This document shows, one piece after another, positions 36,756-44,834 of a stretch of 64,000 nt of DNA (positions within the stretch are counted from its first letter, which is position 1; each line of letters starts with the position of its first letter). Under the pieces are notes generated by a model. The model did no database searches. It saw only the letters and a list, made by a program, of their open reading frames with translations, and was not told the DNA's origin. Source of the DNA: DAOTWC01 sp048499435 (GTDB lineage: Bacteria; Chloroflexota; Anaerolineae; Aggregatilineales; Phototrophicaceae); contig JASNZW010000003.1 of NCBI GenBank assembly GCA_048499435.1, positions 248,001 to 312,000 of the forward strand, in the 5' to 3' direction. The translations under genes were made by a program, and so were the position numbers.

Positions 36756-38135
36756 ATGATGCTGTGGGGTGGGCGCTTTGCTGAGCCGACAGACGACGAT
36801 CTGCGCCGGCTGAACGACAGCATTGGCTTTGATAAGCGGCTGTATGCTGAGGATATCGCGGGGAGCATGGCGTATGCCCGCGCGATCAGCGCCGCCGGGG
36901 TGCTGACGCCGGCGGAGGCGGAAACGATCAGTGGCGGGCTGCGCCAGGTGCTGGCGGAGTTCGAGGCAGGCACATTCGTTTACGCGCCGGGCGACGAAGA
37001 CATTCACACCGCGGTCGAGCGCCGGCTGATCGAGCTGGTCGGGTCGGTAGGCGGCAAGCTGCACACCGGGCGCAGCCGCAACGACCAGGTGGCCACAGAT
37101 ATGCGCCTGTGGACGCTGGGCACGATCTCACGGCTGGACGCGCTGGTCGAGGCTGTGCAGGCGGCCCTGGTAGAACGGGCGGAGAATCATCGGCACACGC
37201 TTATGCCGGGCTTCACCCATCTTCAGCCCGCCCAACCGGTCACGCTGGCGCACTGGCTGATGAGCTATTTCTGGATGCTGGCGCGCGACCGCGAGCGGCT
37301 GGCCAGCGCGCGCCAGCGGGCGGCGGTGATGCCGCTGGGGGCGGGCGCGCTGGCCGGGACACCGTTCGCGGTTGACCGGCCCGCGCTGGCGCGCGACCTG
37401 GGGTTTGCTTCGTGTAGTCAAAACAGCCTGGACGCGGTCAGCGACCGCGATTTCGCCGCTGAAACGCTGTTCGTGCTGTCGCTGTTGGGGGTGCACCTCA
37501 GCCGGCTGGCGGAGGACATTGTCCTTTACAGCAGCCCGCTGTTCGGCTTTTTCACGCTGGACGACCGCTACAGCACCGGCTCCAGCCTGATGCCGCAGAA
37601 GCGCAACGCTGACCCAATGGAGCTGGCGCGGGGGAAGGCCGGGCGCTTGATCGGCCACCTGGTGGCGCTGCTGACCACGCTGAAGGGGCTGCCCAGCGCC
37701 TATAACAAGGACCTGCAGGAGGACAAGGAGGGGCTGTTCGACGCGGTGGATACCACGCAGACGCTGCTGCCCGTCGTGGCGGCGGTGATCCGCACGCTGC
37801 ATGTGAACGCAGACCGGATGCGCGCCGCGCTGGACGAGGAGCTGCTCGCCACTGATCTGGCCGATTACCTGGTGGAGAAGGGGCTGCCGTTCCGCGAGGC
37901 GCATCACGTTGTTGGCGCGGCGGTGCGGCTGGCGGCGGACGATCACAGCCGCCTTTCGGCGCTGCCGCCTGACCGCCTGCGCGCCCTTTCACCGTTGTTC
38001 GCGGACGATGTGGCCGCTGTGTTTGATTTTGAGCGCGCGGTGGCGCGCCGGCGCGCGCCGGGGGGCACGGCCCCGGAGGCGGTCGCCGAGCAGATCGCGG
38101 CGGCGAAGGACTGGCTGGCCGCCCAGGCGCGCTGA
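36756..38135 (+). CDS. argH: Argininosuccinate lyase
   Basis: This 459-residue fumarase/aspartase-superfamily enzyme splits argininosuccinate to arginine and fumarate. It opens with MLWGGRFAEPTDDDLRRLNDS, has EDIHTAVERRL, HTGRSRNDQVATDMRLW, the catalytic-His region TLMPGFTHLQPAQPVTLAHW, and the superfamily signature GSSLMPQKRNADPMELARGKAG. Length is normal. Start ATG 36756 (or 36759) follows GAGGG, 7 nt after the argG stop, so argGH form one operon. The other arginine genes are not in the window. Confidence 0.96.
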   Translation: MMLWGGRFAEPTDDDLRRLNDSIGFDKRLYAEDIAGSMAYARAISAAGVLTPAEAETISGGLRQVLAEFEAGTFVYAPGDEDIHTAVERRLIELVGSVGGKLHTGRSRNDQVATDMRLWTLGTISRLDALVEAVQAALVERAENHRHTLMPGFTHLQPAQPVTLAHWLMSYFWMLARDRERLASARQRAAVMPLGAGALAGTPFAVDRPALARDLGFASCSQNSLDAVSDRDFAAETLFVLSLLGVHLSRLAEDIVLYSSPLFGFFTLDDRYSTGSSLMPQKRNADPMELARGKAGRLIGHLVALLTTLKGLPSAYNKDLQEDKEGLFDAVDTTQTLLPVVAAVIRTLHVNADRMRAALDEELLATDLADYLVEKGLPFREAHHVVGAAVRLAADDHSRLSALPPDRLRALSPLFADDVAAVFDFERAVARRRAPGGTAPEAVAEQIAAAKDWLAAQAR

Positions 38136-38214
38136 CGGTTGTGATGTCTGCACAAGCGGCGACAGCCAATGTGTATAAACCTGGGCGTGCCGGAGGCAAT
38201 TTGTGGGCAAAGGG

Positions 38215-38244
38215 TTGACAAATGTGTCCGGTAGTGGGTACGCT
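38215..38244 (+). promoter_or_regulatory. Promoter of the ilv-leu superoperon
   Basis: TTGACA (38215-38220), an 18-nt spacer and TACGCT (38239-38244). Transcription would start near 38251, about 13 nt before the leader-peptide ATG. The -35 is perfect, the -10 modest. Confidence 0.6.
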
Positions 38245-38263
38245 ATCGCCATCATCTACGCAC

Positions 38264-38356
38264 ATGAGCAAAACCATGTCTGACGCTGTTTGTATCAACG
38301 CCGCCCTCATCCTTATTGCTGTAGACGTACTCGTCCTTATTGGTGACGGGTTATAA
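38264..38356 (+). CDS. ilv leader peptide (30 aa)
   Basis: ATG 38264 opens a 30-codon frame ending in TAA 38354-38356. Thirteen of 30 residues are Leu, Ile or Val, packed into codons 15-26 (LILIAVDVLVLI). Codons used there are CTC, CTT, ATT, GTA, GTC, whereas genes in this window mostly use CTG, GTG and ATC, so charging of scarce tRNAs would be sensed. No Shine-Dalgarno is visible, suggesting leaderless or near-leaderless translation; a second ATG lies at codon 5. The stop codon directly abuts the antiterminator arm. I read it as an ilvL-type attenuation peptide for all three branched-chain amino acids. Confidence 0.85.
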   Translation: MSKTMSDAVCINAALILIAVDVLVLIGDGL

Positions 38357-38430
38357 CGGCTTGGGTGGCGAACGACGCGGCAGGTAATGACTGAAAACAG
38401 CCCCCCAAGCCGGGGGGCTGTTTTATTTAT
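38357..38430 (+). terminator. ilv attenuator: antiterminator arm and rho-independent terminator
   Basis: The terminator is a 13-bp perfect stem (38394-38406 with 38412-38424, 5-nt loop) followed by TTTTATTTAT. The segment 38357-38368, starting right after the leader stop codon, pairs with 38401-38412 (11 of 12, nine contiguous), destroying the terminator. A third pairing, 38299-38306 in the leader with 38363-38370 (8 pairs, one G-T), would block the antiterminator. These are the 1:2, 2:3 and 3:4 pairings of classical amino-acid attenuators. Confidence 0.88.
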
Positions 38431-38465
38431 GGGTATGGGTCGTGGGTAGAAAGCGGGGAAACAGG

Positions 38466-38651
38466 ATGCCTCCACAACAGCAGTCAACAGTTACGGTGTT
38501 TTACGGCGTTTATCCGACCAGCCCCTGGACTGAGATGTACCAGTCGAACCAGTCGGCTCAGGCTGAGCGCCAGCCCATGCCCGCGCCACGATTTGACAGC
38601 GAGGACCAGCAGCCCACGCACGATGCGCTCTCCGATGCTTACACCAATTAG
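38466..38651 (+). CDS. Small Gln-rich ORF between attenuator and ilvE
   Basis: A 61-codon frame starts at ATG 38466 with GGGGAAACAGG just upstream and ends 52 nt before ilvE. The product is hydrophilic, rich in Gln, Pro, Ser and Thr (MPPQQQSTVTVFYGVYPTSP at the start), with no known domain. It lies behind the attenuator, so it would be made only on read-through. An alternative start is 38442. Reality as a protein is uncertain; it may serve as coupling or spacer sequence. Confidence 0.45.
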   Translation: MPPQQQSTVTVFYGVYPTSPWTEMYQSNQSAQAERQPMPAPRFDSEDQQPTHDALSDAYTN

Positions 38652-38703
38652 CACAGTCGGGGGGCGTTTTCTTTTTTGGACACCCTGAAAGGATATTTGC
38701 ACC

Positions 38704-39648
38704 ATGGCGAATGCTGACTTCATCTGGATGAACGGCAAGCTCGTACCCTGGGGAGAGGCGCGGGTGCACGTTACCACGCACGCCCTGCACTACGGCTCAA
38801 GCGTATTTGAGGGGGTACGCGCCTATGCAACGCCGGGCGGCCCGGCGGTGTTCCGGCTGAGTGACCACTCGCGGCGTCTGGTTAATTCCTGCAAGATCGC
38901 CCGGCTGGACCTGGCGTACAGCGTTGAGGAAATTGATCGCGCTGTGGTTGAGACCGTCGCGCGTAACGGCCACGAGGCGTGCTATATCCGTCCGCTGGTG
39001 TTTCGCGGCGAGGGGCCGCCCGGCCTGGAGGGGCGCAAGTCGTGCCCGGTGGAGTTCATCATCTACACCTATGAGATGGGCCGCTACCTGGGCAGCGAGG
39101 CGTATGAGCAGGGGATCGACGTGCAGGTCAGCTCGTGGCGGCGGATCGCGCCTGACACGTTCGCTTCACTGGCGAAGATCGGCGGCCAGTATATCAACAG
39201 CCAGTTCATCACAATGGAGGCCCGCGATAACGGTTTCAAAGAAGGCATTGGCCTGGATATTAACGGATATGTCAGCGAGGGGGCTGGCGAGAATCTGTTC
39301 GCTGTGATCGACGGGGTGGTGTACACGCCCGGCGCGTGGTCAAGCATTCTGCTGGGAATCACGCGTGACAGCGCGCTGCGGATACTGGCGGATATGAACG
39401 TTGAGGTGCGCTTTGAGCCGCTGGCGCGCGAGATGCTGTACCTGGCCGACGAGCTGTTTTTCACCGGCACTGCGGCTGAGATCACGCCGATCCGCTCAGT
39501 GGACAGGCTGCAGGTGGGCGGCGGCCGGCCAGGGCCGATCACGAAGGCGGTGCAGGAAACGTTTTTCGGCATCGCCACCGGCCAGAAGCCAGATCGCTAC
39601 GGCTGGCTGACACATGTGTCACAGTTTGAGACGACAAGCGGCGACTGA
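38704..39648 (+). CDS. ilvE: Branched-chain amino acid aminotransferase
   Basis: This 314-residue class IV PLP aminotransferase performs the last step of Leu, Ile and Val synthesis. Features are FIWMNGKLVPWGEARVHV, HALHYGSSVFEGVRAY, IRPLVFRGEG, the Schiff-base Lys segment ASLAKIGGQYINSQ, the signature GYVSEGAGENLF and GITRDSALRIL, and the C-terminal EITPIRSVD. Length is typical. GAAAGGA lies 11 nt before ATG 38704. It is the first large gene of the nine-gene operon behind the attenuator. Confidence 0.95.
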   Translation: MANADFIWMNGKLVPWGEARVHVTTHALHYGSSVFEGVRAYATPGGPAVFRLSDHSRRLVNSCKIARLDLAYSVEEIDRAVVETVARNGHEACYIRPLVFRGEGPPGLEGRKSCPVEFIIYTYEMGRYLGSEAYEQGIDVQVSSWRRIAPDTFASLAKIGGQYINSQFITMEARDNGFKEGIGLDINGYVSEGAGENLFAVIDGVVYTPGAWSSILLGITRDSALRILADMNVEVRFEPLAREMLYLADELFFTGTAAEITPIRSVDRLQVGGGRPGPITKAVQETFFGIATGQKPDRYGWLTHVSQFETTSGD

Positions 39649-39668
39649 TTGCAGACAGGAGAGCACTG

Positions 39669-41363
39669 ATGTTGTTAAGCGGCGCTGAGATCATACTGGA
39701 GTGTCTGCTGCGCGAAGGGGTTGAGGTGATGTTCGGCTACCCCGGCGGAGCGATTCTTCCAACCTATGACGCCATGACGAAGTACCCGCAGATACACCAT
39801 GTGCTGGTGCGCCATGAACAGGGCGCGGCGCACATGGCGGATGGTTACGCGCGGGCGACCGGGCGCGTCGGCGTGGCGATTGCCACCAGCGGGCCAGGCG
39901 CGACCAACCTGATCACGGGCATTGCCACTGCGATGATGGATTCGTCGCCGATCGTGTGCATTACCGGGCAGGTTCCACGCGGGGCTGTCGGCACAGATGC
40001 CTTCCAGGAAACCGACGTTACGGGTGTGTCGCTGCCGGTAACGAAGCACAATTACCTGGTCGCCGATGTGAACGAGCTGGCGTATGTCATTCGCGAGGCT
40101 TTCCATATCGCGCGCACCGGGCGTCCGGGGCCGGTGCTGATTGACATACCGAAGGACGTGCAGATCGAGAAAACCGAGTTTGTCTACCCGGAAGGCGAGA
40201 TCGTGCTGCCCGGATACCGCCCGCCGGCGCGGGCCGGCGACGATGCCGTGCGGGCAGCGGCGGAGATGATCAACAGCGCGCAGCGACCAATCATCCTGGC
40301 GGGGCAGGGCATTCTCAAGTCGCGCGCCATGCAGGAGCTGCAGGAGCTGGCGGAACGGGCCGGTATTCCGGTGGCGCTGACGCTGCTGGGCAAGGGGGCT
40401 ATCCCGGAGAAGCACCCCCTGGTGCTGGGGATGATGGGCATGCACGGCGAAGCCGCCTGCAACCTGGCGATTCAGGATTCGGACCTGCTGATCGCGCTGG
40501 GCATGCGTTTCGATGACCGCGTGACCGGCAACCTCAAAACTTACGCGGTCCACGCCCGCAAGATTCACGTGGATATTGACGCGACAGAGATCAACAAGAA
40601 CGTCAAGGTGGACCTGGGAATCGCCGGCGACCTGCGGACGGTTCTCACCCAACTGCTGCCCTCAGTGGAGAGCGCGCAGCACGCCGAGTGGATGGCGCGG
40701 ATCCGGGATTGGCAGGAGGACAGCGACGAGCGCGATATCGTTCACCACGAGACGGCCAAACTGTTAGGGGCGCAGGTTGTCAATGACCTGTGGAAGCACA
40801 CCGGCGGTGAGGCGGTGACCGTGACCGATGTGGGCCAGCACCAGATGCTTGAGGCGCAGTACTACCCGCACCAGCGCCCGGCGACGATGCTCACCAGCGG
40901 CGGGCTGGGAACGATGGGCTTTGGGATGCCGGCGGCGATCGGCGCTAAGCTTGGGCGTCCTGACGAGGAAGTGTGGGCTATCGTGGGCGATGGCGGCTTC
41001 CAGATGACCGTGTGTGAGCTGGCGACGGCGGTGCAGGAGAAGGTGGACCTTAAGATCGCCGTGCTCAACAACGCCTTCCTGGGGATGGTGCGCCAGTGGC
41101 AGGAGTTCTTCTATGAGGAACGCTACCAGGCCACGCCGATGTACAACCCTGACTTCTGCAAGCTGGCCGAGGCTTACGGCATCCCCAGTATGCGCGTGAC
41201 TGAGCGCAGCCAGATCGAAGAATCGGTCGCCTTTGCGCGCAGCATCAAGGGGCCGGTGCTGATTGAGTATGTGATCGAGAAGGAAGAAATCGTGTATCCG
41301 ATGGTTCCTGCGGGGGCCGACCTGCACAACATGCTTCGCCGTCCGAAGCCAGGGGAGAAATAA
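39669..41363 (+). CDS. ilvB: Acetolactate synthase, large subunit
   Basis: This 564-residue TPP/FAD enzyme condenses pyruvate with pyruvate or 2-oxobutyrate. It shows the TPP-activating Glu in LVRHEQGAAHMADGYARATG, the FAD region, and the C-terminal TPP-Mg motif IVGDGGFQMTVCELATAVQ ... NNAFLGMVRQWQEFFYEERY. The MVRQWQEFFY stretch is characteristic of anabolic AHAS rather than catabolic AlsS. CAGGAGAG precedes ATG 39669. ilvN follows 2 nt later. Confidence 0.96.
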   Translation: MLLSGAEIILECLLREGVEVMFGYPGGAILPTYDAMTKYPQIHHVLVRHEQGAAHMADGYARATGRVGVAIATSGPGATNLITGIATAMMDSSPIVCITGQVPRGAVGTDAFQETDVTGVSLPVTKHNYLVADVNELAYVIREAFHIARTGRPGPVLIDIPKDVQIEKTEFVYPEGEIVLPGYRPPARAGDDAVRAAAEMINSAQRPIILAGQGILKSRAMQELQELAERAGIPVALTLLGKGAIPEKHPLVLGMMGMHGEAACNLAIQDSDLLIALGMRFDDRVTGNLKTYAVHARKIHVDIDATEINKNVKVDLGIAGDLRTVLTQLLPSVESAQHAEWMARIRDWQEDSDERDIVHHETAKLLGAQVVNDLWKHTGGEAVTVTDVGQHQMLEAQYYPHQRPATMLTSGGLGTMGFGMPAAIGAKLGRPDEEVWAIVGDGGFQMTVCELATAVQEKVDLKIAVLNNAFLGMVRQWQEFFYEERYQATPMYNPDFCKLAEAYGIPSMRVTERSQIEESVAFARSIKGPVLIEYVIEKEEIVYPMVPAGADLHNMLRRPKPGEK

Positions 41364-41365
41364 CT

Positions 41366-41935
41366 ATGGAGCAGCCACAGCAGACCGAAAAGCAGACGCT
41401 GGCGGCGCTGGTTGAGAACAAGCCCGGTGTGCTGAACCGTGTTGCCAGCCTGTTCCGGCGGCGCAACTTCAACATCGACAGCCTGACGGTAGGCCGCACG
41501 CACAAGCCGCACATTTCGCGCATGACGATTGTGGTGGATGCGAAGCGCACCAATATCAACCTGATCGCGGCCAACCTGTACAAGCTCATTAACGTGATTG
41601 AGGTGCAGTACGTATCACAGGAGCCGTTCATAAGCCGCGACCTGGCGCTGGTGAAAGTGCGCGCTGAGGACGCTGACATGCGCAACGCTGTCACAATGAT
41701 TTCCGAGCGCTACCCGGCGCGGATCGTGGATGTAGGGCCGAAAGTGCTCATCGTCGAGATCACGGCGCAGGAGGAAGTGGTCGAAGCGATGATCGAGGAG
41801 CTGCGGCCAATCGGCATTGTGGAGCTGGTGCGGACGGGCATCGTCGCGATGGGGCGCGGCACGCGCATCCTCGACACCCAATACGAGCCGCCGGTGATCG
41901 CCACCGGCACGAACGGCCAGCGTTACAGCGTTTGA
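41366..41935 (+). CDS. ilvN: Acetolactate synthase, regulatory subunit
   Basis: This 189-residue protein holds an N-terminal ACT domain (TLAALVENKPGVLNRVASLFRRRNFNIDSLTVG) that mediates valine feedback, and a C-terminal IlvN/IlvH domain (VVEAMIEELRPIGIVELVRTGIVAMGRG). It activates and desensitises the IlvB subunit. Start 41366 is 2 nt after ilvB, implying translational coupling. Length is slightly above the usual 160-175 owing to a C-terminal tail. Confidence 0.95.
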   Translation: MEQPQQTEKQTLAALVENKPGVLNRVASLFRRRNFNIDSLTVGRTHKPHISRMTIVVDAKRTNINLIAANLYKLINVIEVQYVSQEPFISRDLALVKVRAEDADMRNAVTMISERYPARIVDVGPKVLIVEITAQEEVVEAMIEELRPIGIVELVRTGIVAMGRGTRILDTQYEPPVIATGTNGQRYSV

Positions 41936-41952
41936 CGGATCAACATTGTGTG

Positions 41953-41976
41953 CGGGCACAGCTCCGGCTGTGCCCG
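41953..41976 (+). repeat. Stable hairpin between ilvN and ilvC
   Basis: A 10-bp stem closes a TCCG tetraloop (a C(UNCG)G-type loop). There is no T run, so it is more likely an mRNA processing or stabilising element within the operon than a terminator. Confidence 0.5.
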
Positions 41977-42033
41977 GCTGCATCTGATTTAATGGCTAAG
42001 CGCCGCGCGGCGCTGCACAGGAGATAACGCCGA

Positions 42034-43041
42034 ATGGCAACCCTCTATTACGATCAAGACGCGGACCTCAGGCTGCTGGAAGGCAAGACGATTGCCGTGA
42101 TTGGCTATGGCAGCCAGGGGCATGCTCATGCGCTGAACGCCAGAGACAGCGGCATTCATGTTGTTGTTGGCCTGCACGAAGGCAGCAAAAGCCGGGCTAA
42201 GGCTCAGGCTGACGGGCTGGAGGTGATGTCGGTAGCTGATGCGACGCGCGCCGCTGACGTTGTGGTTATCCTCATCCCGGACACCATGCAGCCGGCGGTA
42301 TACCACGAATCAATTCGCGACAACCTCAAGTCGGGCAGCATGCTGATGTTCGCGCATGGGTTTAACATTCACTTCGGGCGGATCGAAGCGCCTGCTGGTG
42401 TGGATGTGGCGATGGTAGCCCCCAAAGCGCCGGGGCACCGCGTGCGCGAGGTGTTTCGCGATGGCGGCGGCACGCCAGGGCTGGTCGCGGTGGCGGTAGA
42501 CGCCACCGGGCGCGCCAAAGCGACCGCGCTGGCGTATGCCAAGGCTATCGGCTGCACGCGCGCCGGCGTGATTGAGACCACGTTTAAAGAGGAAACGGAA
42601 ACCGACCTGTTCGGCGAGCAGACGATCCTGTGCGGCGGCGTGACCGCGCTGATCCGCGCGGCGTTTGACACGCTGGTGCGCGCCGGTTATCAGCCGGAAG
42701 TGGCGTATTTCGAGTGCATGCACGAGCTTAAGCTGATTGTTGACCTGTTGTACCAGGGCGGCATGAGCTACATGTGGTACAGCGTGAGCGACACCGCAGA
42801 GTACGGCGGCTATGTCGTCGGCGATCAGATTGAGGGCATGGTGAAGGAAGAGCTGGACGGCGTGCTTCAGCGCATTCAGGACGGGTCGTTTGCCCGGAAC
42901 TGGATTGCCGAGAACGAGACCGGGCGCCCATACTTCACTGGCCGGCGCCGGCAGGAACAAAGCCTGCAAATCGAGGAGGTGGGCGCGAACCTGCGCGATA
43001 TGATGCCGTTCCTCAACGCCAAGCGCATTAAGCAGGAATAG
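42034..43041 (+). CDS. ilvC: Ketol-acid reductoisomerase
   Basis: This 335-residue class I enzyme isomerises and reduces acetolactate to dihydroxyisovalerate (and the Ile analogue). The N-terminal NAD(P)H domain has IAVIGYGSQGHAHALNARDSG with the cofactor-selecting loop LHEGSKSRAKAQ, then MVAPKAPGHRVREVF. The C-terminal knotted domain holds the Mg residues in FGEQTILCGGV and YFECMHELKLIVDLLYQGG. The Ser/Arg-containing loop suggests NADPH use. CAGGAGA precedes ATG 42034. Confidence 0.96.
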   Translation: MATLYYDQDADLRLLEGKTIAVIGYGSQGHAHALNARDSGIHVVVGLHEGSKSRAKAQADGLEVMSVADATRAADVVVILIPDTMQPAVYHESIRDNLKSGSMLMFAHGFNIHFGRIEAPAGVDVAMVAPKAPGHRVREVFRDGGGTPGLVAVAVDATGRAKATALAYAKAIGCTRAGVIETTFKEETETDLFGEQTILCGGVTALIRAAFDTLVRAGYQPEVAYFECMHELKLIVDLLYQGGMSYMWYSVSDTAEYGGYVVGDQIEGMVKEELDGVLQRIQDGSFARNWIAENETGRPYFTGRRRQEQSLQIEEVGANLRDMMPFLNAKRIKQE

Positions 43042-43187
43042 CGAACAGAGCGAGCGCAGCCATGACTACCAGTGATGAAACCGGCGTAGCTGTAGAAGGG
43101 GGGTGGTCCTGTGACTGAAGACGGCCTTGCTGACCTTACGCGCAAACCGTTTGACCGCCTGATTGCACACGAAAGGATCACCCCTAC

Positions 43188-44801
43188 ATGTCTGACCGAA
43201 CTGCTGATGACGGCGTAGTTCTGTTTTTCGACACCACCCTGCGCGACGGCGAACAAAGCCCCGGCGCGACGCTCACCAGCGCGGAAAAGCTGGAGATCGC
43301 GCGGCAGCTCGCGCGCCTGGGCGTGGACATCATCGAGGCCGGGTTCCCGGCGGCGTCGCCCGATGACCTGGCGGCGGTGCAGCGCATCGCGCGCGAGGTT
43401 GGGACAGCCGACGGCCCGGTGATCTGCGGGCTGGCGCGGGCGGTAGACAGCGACATCATAACGTGCTGGGAAGGCGTTAAGGACGCGGCCAAACCGCGCA
43501 TTCACACCTTCCTCGGCACGTCCGATATTCACCTGAAGTATCAGACCGGCCTGACCCGCGAGGAAGGGCTGGAGCGTGTGCGCAGCGCGGTGACGCTGGC
43601 GCGCAGCCTGTGCGCTGATGTTGAGTTCAGCCCGATGGATGCCGGGCGCACTGACCTGGAATACCTTGTTCAGGTGTGCACGCTGGCCGTGGAATGCGGC
43701 GCGACGACGCTCAATATCCCGGACACGGTGGGCTATGTGACGCCGGCGGAGTGGCAGGAAACGATCGCCACGCTGATCGCGGAGACGCCCGGCGCCGGGC
43801 CAGGCAGCGGTGTGGTCTGGTCAGTACACTGCCACAACGACCTGGGGTTGGCGACGGCCAACACGCTGGCCGGCGTGATGGCGGGCGCGCGCCAGGTTGA
43901 AGTGACGATTAACGGCATCGGCGAGCGCGCGGGCAACACCAGCCTGGAGGAAGTGGCGATGGCGCTGCGCACGCGGCCTCAGTTTTTCAACCTGCGCACT
44001 AACATCAACACGCGCGAGATCATGAAAACCAGCCGCATGGTCAGCAACTACACCGGCATGTCGGTGCAGCCCAACAAAGCGATTGTCGGCAGCAACGCCT
44101 TCGCGCATGAGGCGGGCATCCATCAGGACGGCGTGCTCAAAAACGCCAGCACCTATGAAATCATGACGCCGGAGAGCGTCGGCCTGATACAGAGCCAGCT
44201 CGTGTTGGGCAAGCACAGCGGGCGCCACGCGCTCAAGGTGCGGCTGCAGGAGCTGGGCTATGATGTGGATGGCGACGCCCTCAAGCAGGTGTTCGCCCGC
44301 TTCAAAGACCTGGCAGACGCCAAAAAGACCGTCACCGACGCCGACCTGCAGGCGCTTATCGCCGACGAATTTCACGGGTCGGAGGAAATCTTCTCGCTGG
44401 CGGATATTCAGGTGACGTGCGGCACGATGGGCATGCCGACGGCAACCGTCAAGATGACCACTGCCACCGGCGAAACGGTCATCCATGCAGCGGTTGGGAC
44501 GGGGCCGGTGGACGCCTCTTTCCGCGCGATTGACGCGGTTGTGAAGGCCCCCAACACGCTTATCGAATACAGCGTTCACAGCGTCACCGAAGGCATCAAC
44601 GCGCTGGGCGAGGTCACGGTGCGCATTTCGACGCCGGACAGCGCGCGCACGTTTGGCGGCTACGGCGCCGATGGCGATGTTATCGTGGCCAGCGTCAAAG
44701 CCTATCTGGTGGCGCTGAATCGTATGGTCGCGGTGATGGGGCTGGCCGGCCAGCAGCCAGAAGGTGAAGCGGCGACGGTCAATCTGGCAAGCGCAAAGTA
44801 A
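43188..44801 (+). CDS. leuA: 2-Isopropylmalate synthase
   Basis: This 537-residue enzyme condenses acetyl-CoA with 2-oxoisovalerate at the start of leucine synthesis. The TIM barrel begins FFDTTLRDGEQSPGATLTSAEK, with HCHNDLGLATANTLAGVMAGARQVEVTINGIGERAGN as the metal-binding signature, and HEAGIHQDGVLKN. Residues after about 390 form the regulatory LeuA dimer domain (GTGPVDASFRAIDAVVK). GAAAGGATCACC precedes ATG 43188. The 146-nt gap after ilvC contains a short possible upstream ORF (GTG 43111) overlapping the leuA start, with no clear role. Confidence 0.95.
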   Translation: MSDRTADDGVVLFFDTTLRDGEQSPGATLTSAEKLEIARQLARLGVDIIEAGFPAASPDDLAAVQRIAREVGTADGPVICGLARAVDSDIITCWEGVKDAAKPRIHTFLGTSDIHLKYQTGLTREEGLERVRSAVTLARSLCADVEFSPMDAGRTDLEYLVQVCTLAVECGATTLNIPDTVGYVTPAEWQETIATLIAETPGAGPGSGVVWSVHCHNDLGLATANTLAGVMAGARQVEVTINGIGERAGNTSLEEVAMALRTRPQFFNLRTNINTREIMKTSRMVSNYTGMSVQPNKAIVGSNAFAHEAGIHQDGVLKNASTYEIMTPESVGLIQSQLVLGKHSGRHALKVRLQELGYDVDGDALKQVFARFKDLADAKKTVTDADLQALIADEFHGSEEIFSLADIQVTCGTMGMPTATVKMTTATGETVIHAAVGTGPVDASFRAIDAVVKAPNTLIEYSVHSVTEGINALGEVTVRISTPDSARTFGGYGADGDVIVASVKAYLVALNRMVAVMGLAGQQPEGEAATVNLASAK

Positions 44802-44834
44802 TGACGGCAGACGACGAAGGCGAACATTGAAGTG

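Noticed and set aside
41991..42026. 11-codon ORF (MAKRRAALHRR) before ilvC as a second leader peptide
   Set aside because: It contains no cluster of branched-chain codons and lies over the ilvC ribosome site; the nearby hairpin has no T run.
43111..43218. Short GTG-started ORF overlapping the leuA start
   Set aside because: It has a GGGGGG-type site upstream but only scattered Leu codons and no terminator follows, so it does not look like a leucine attenuator.
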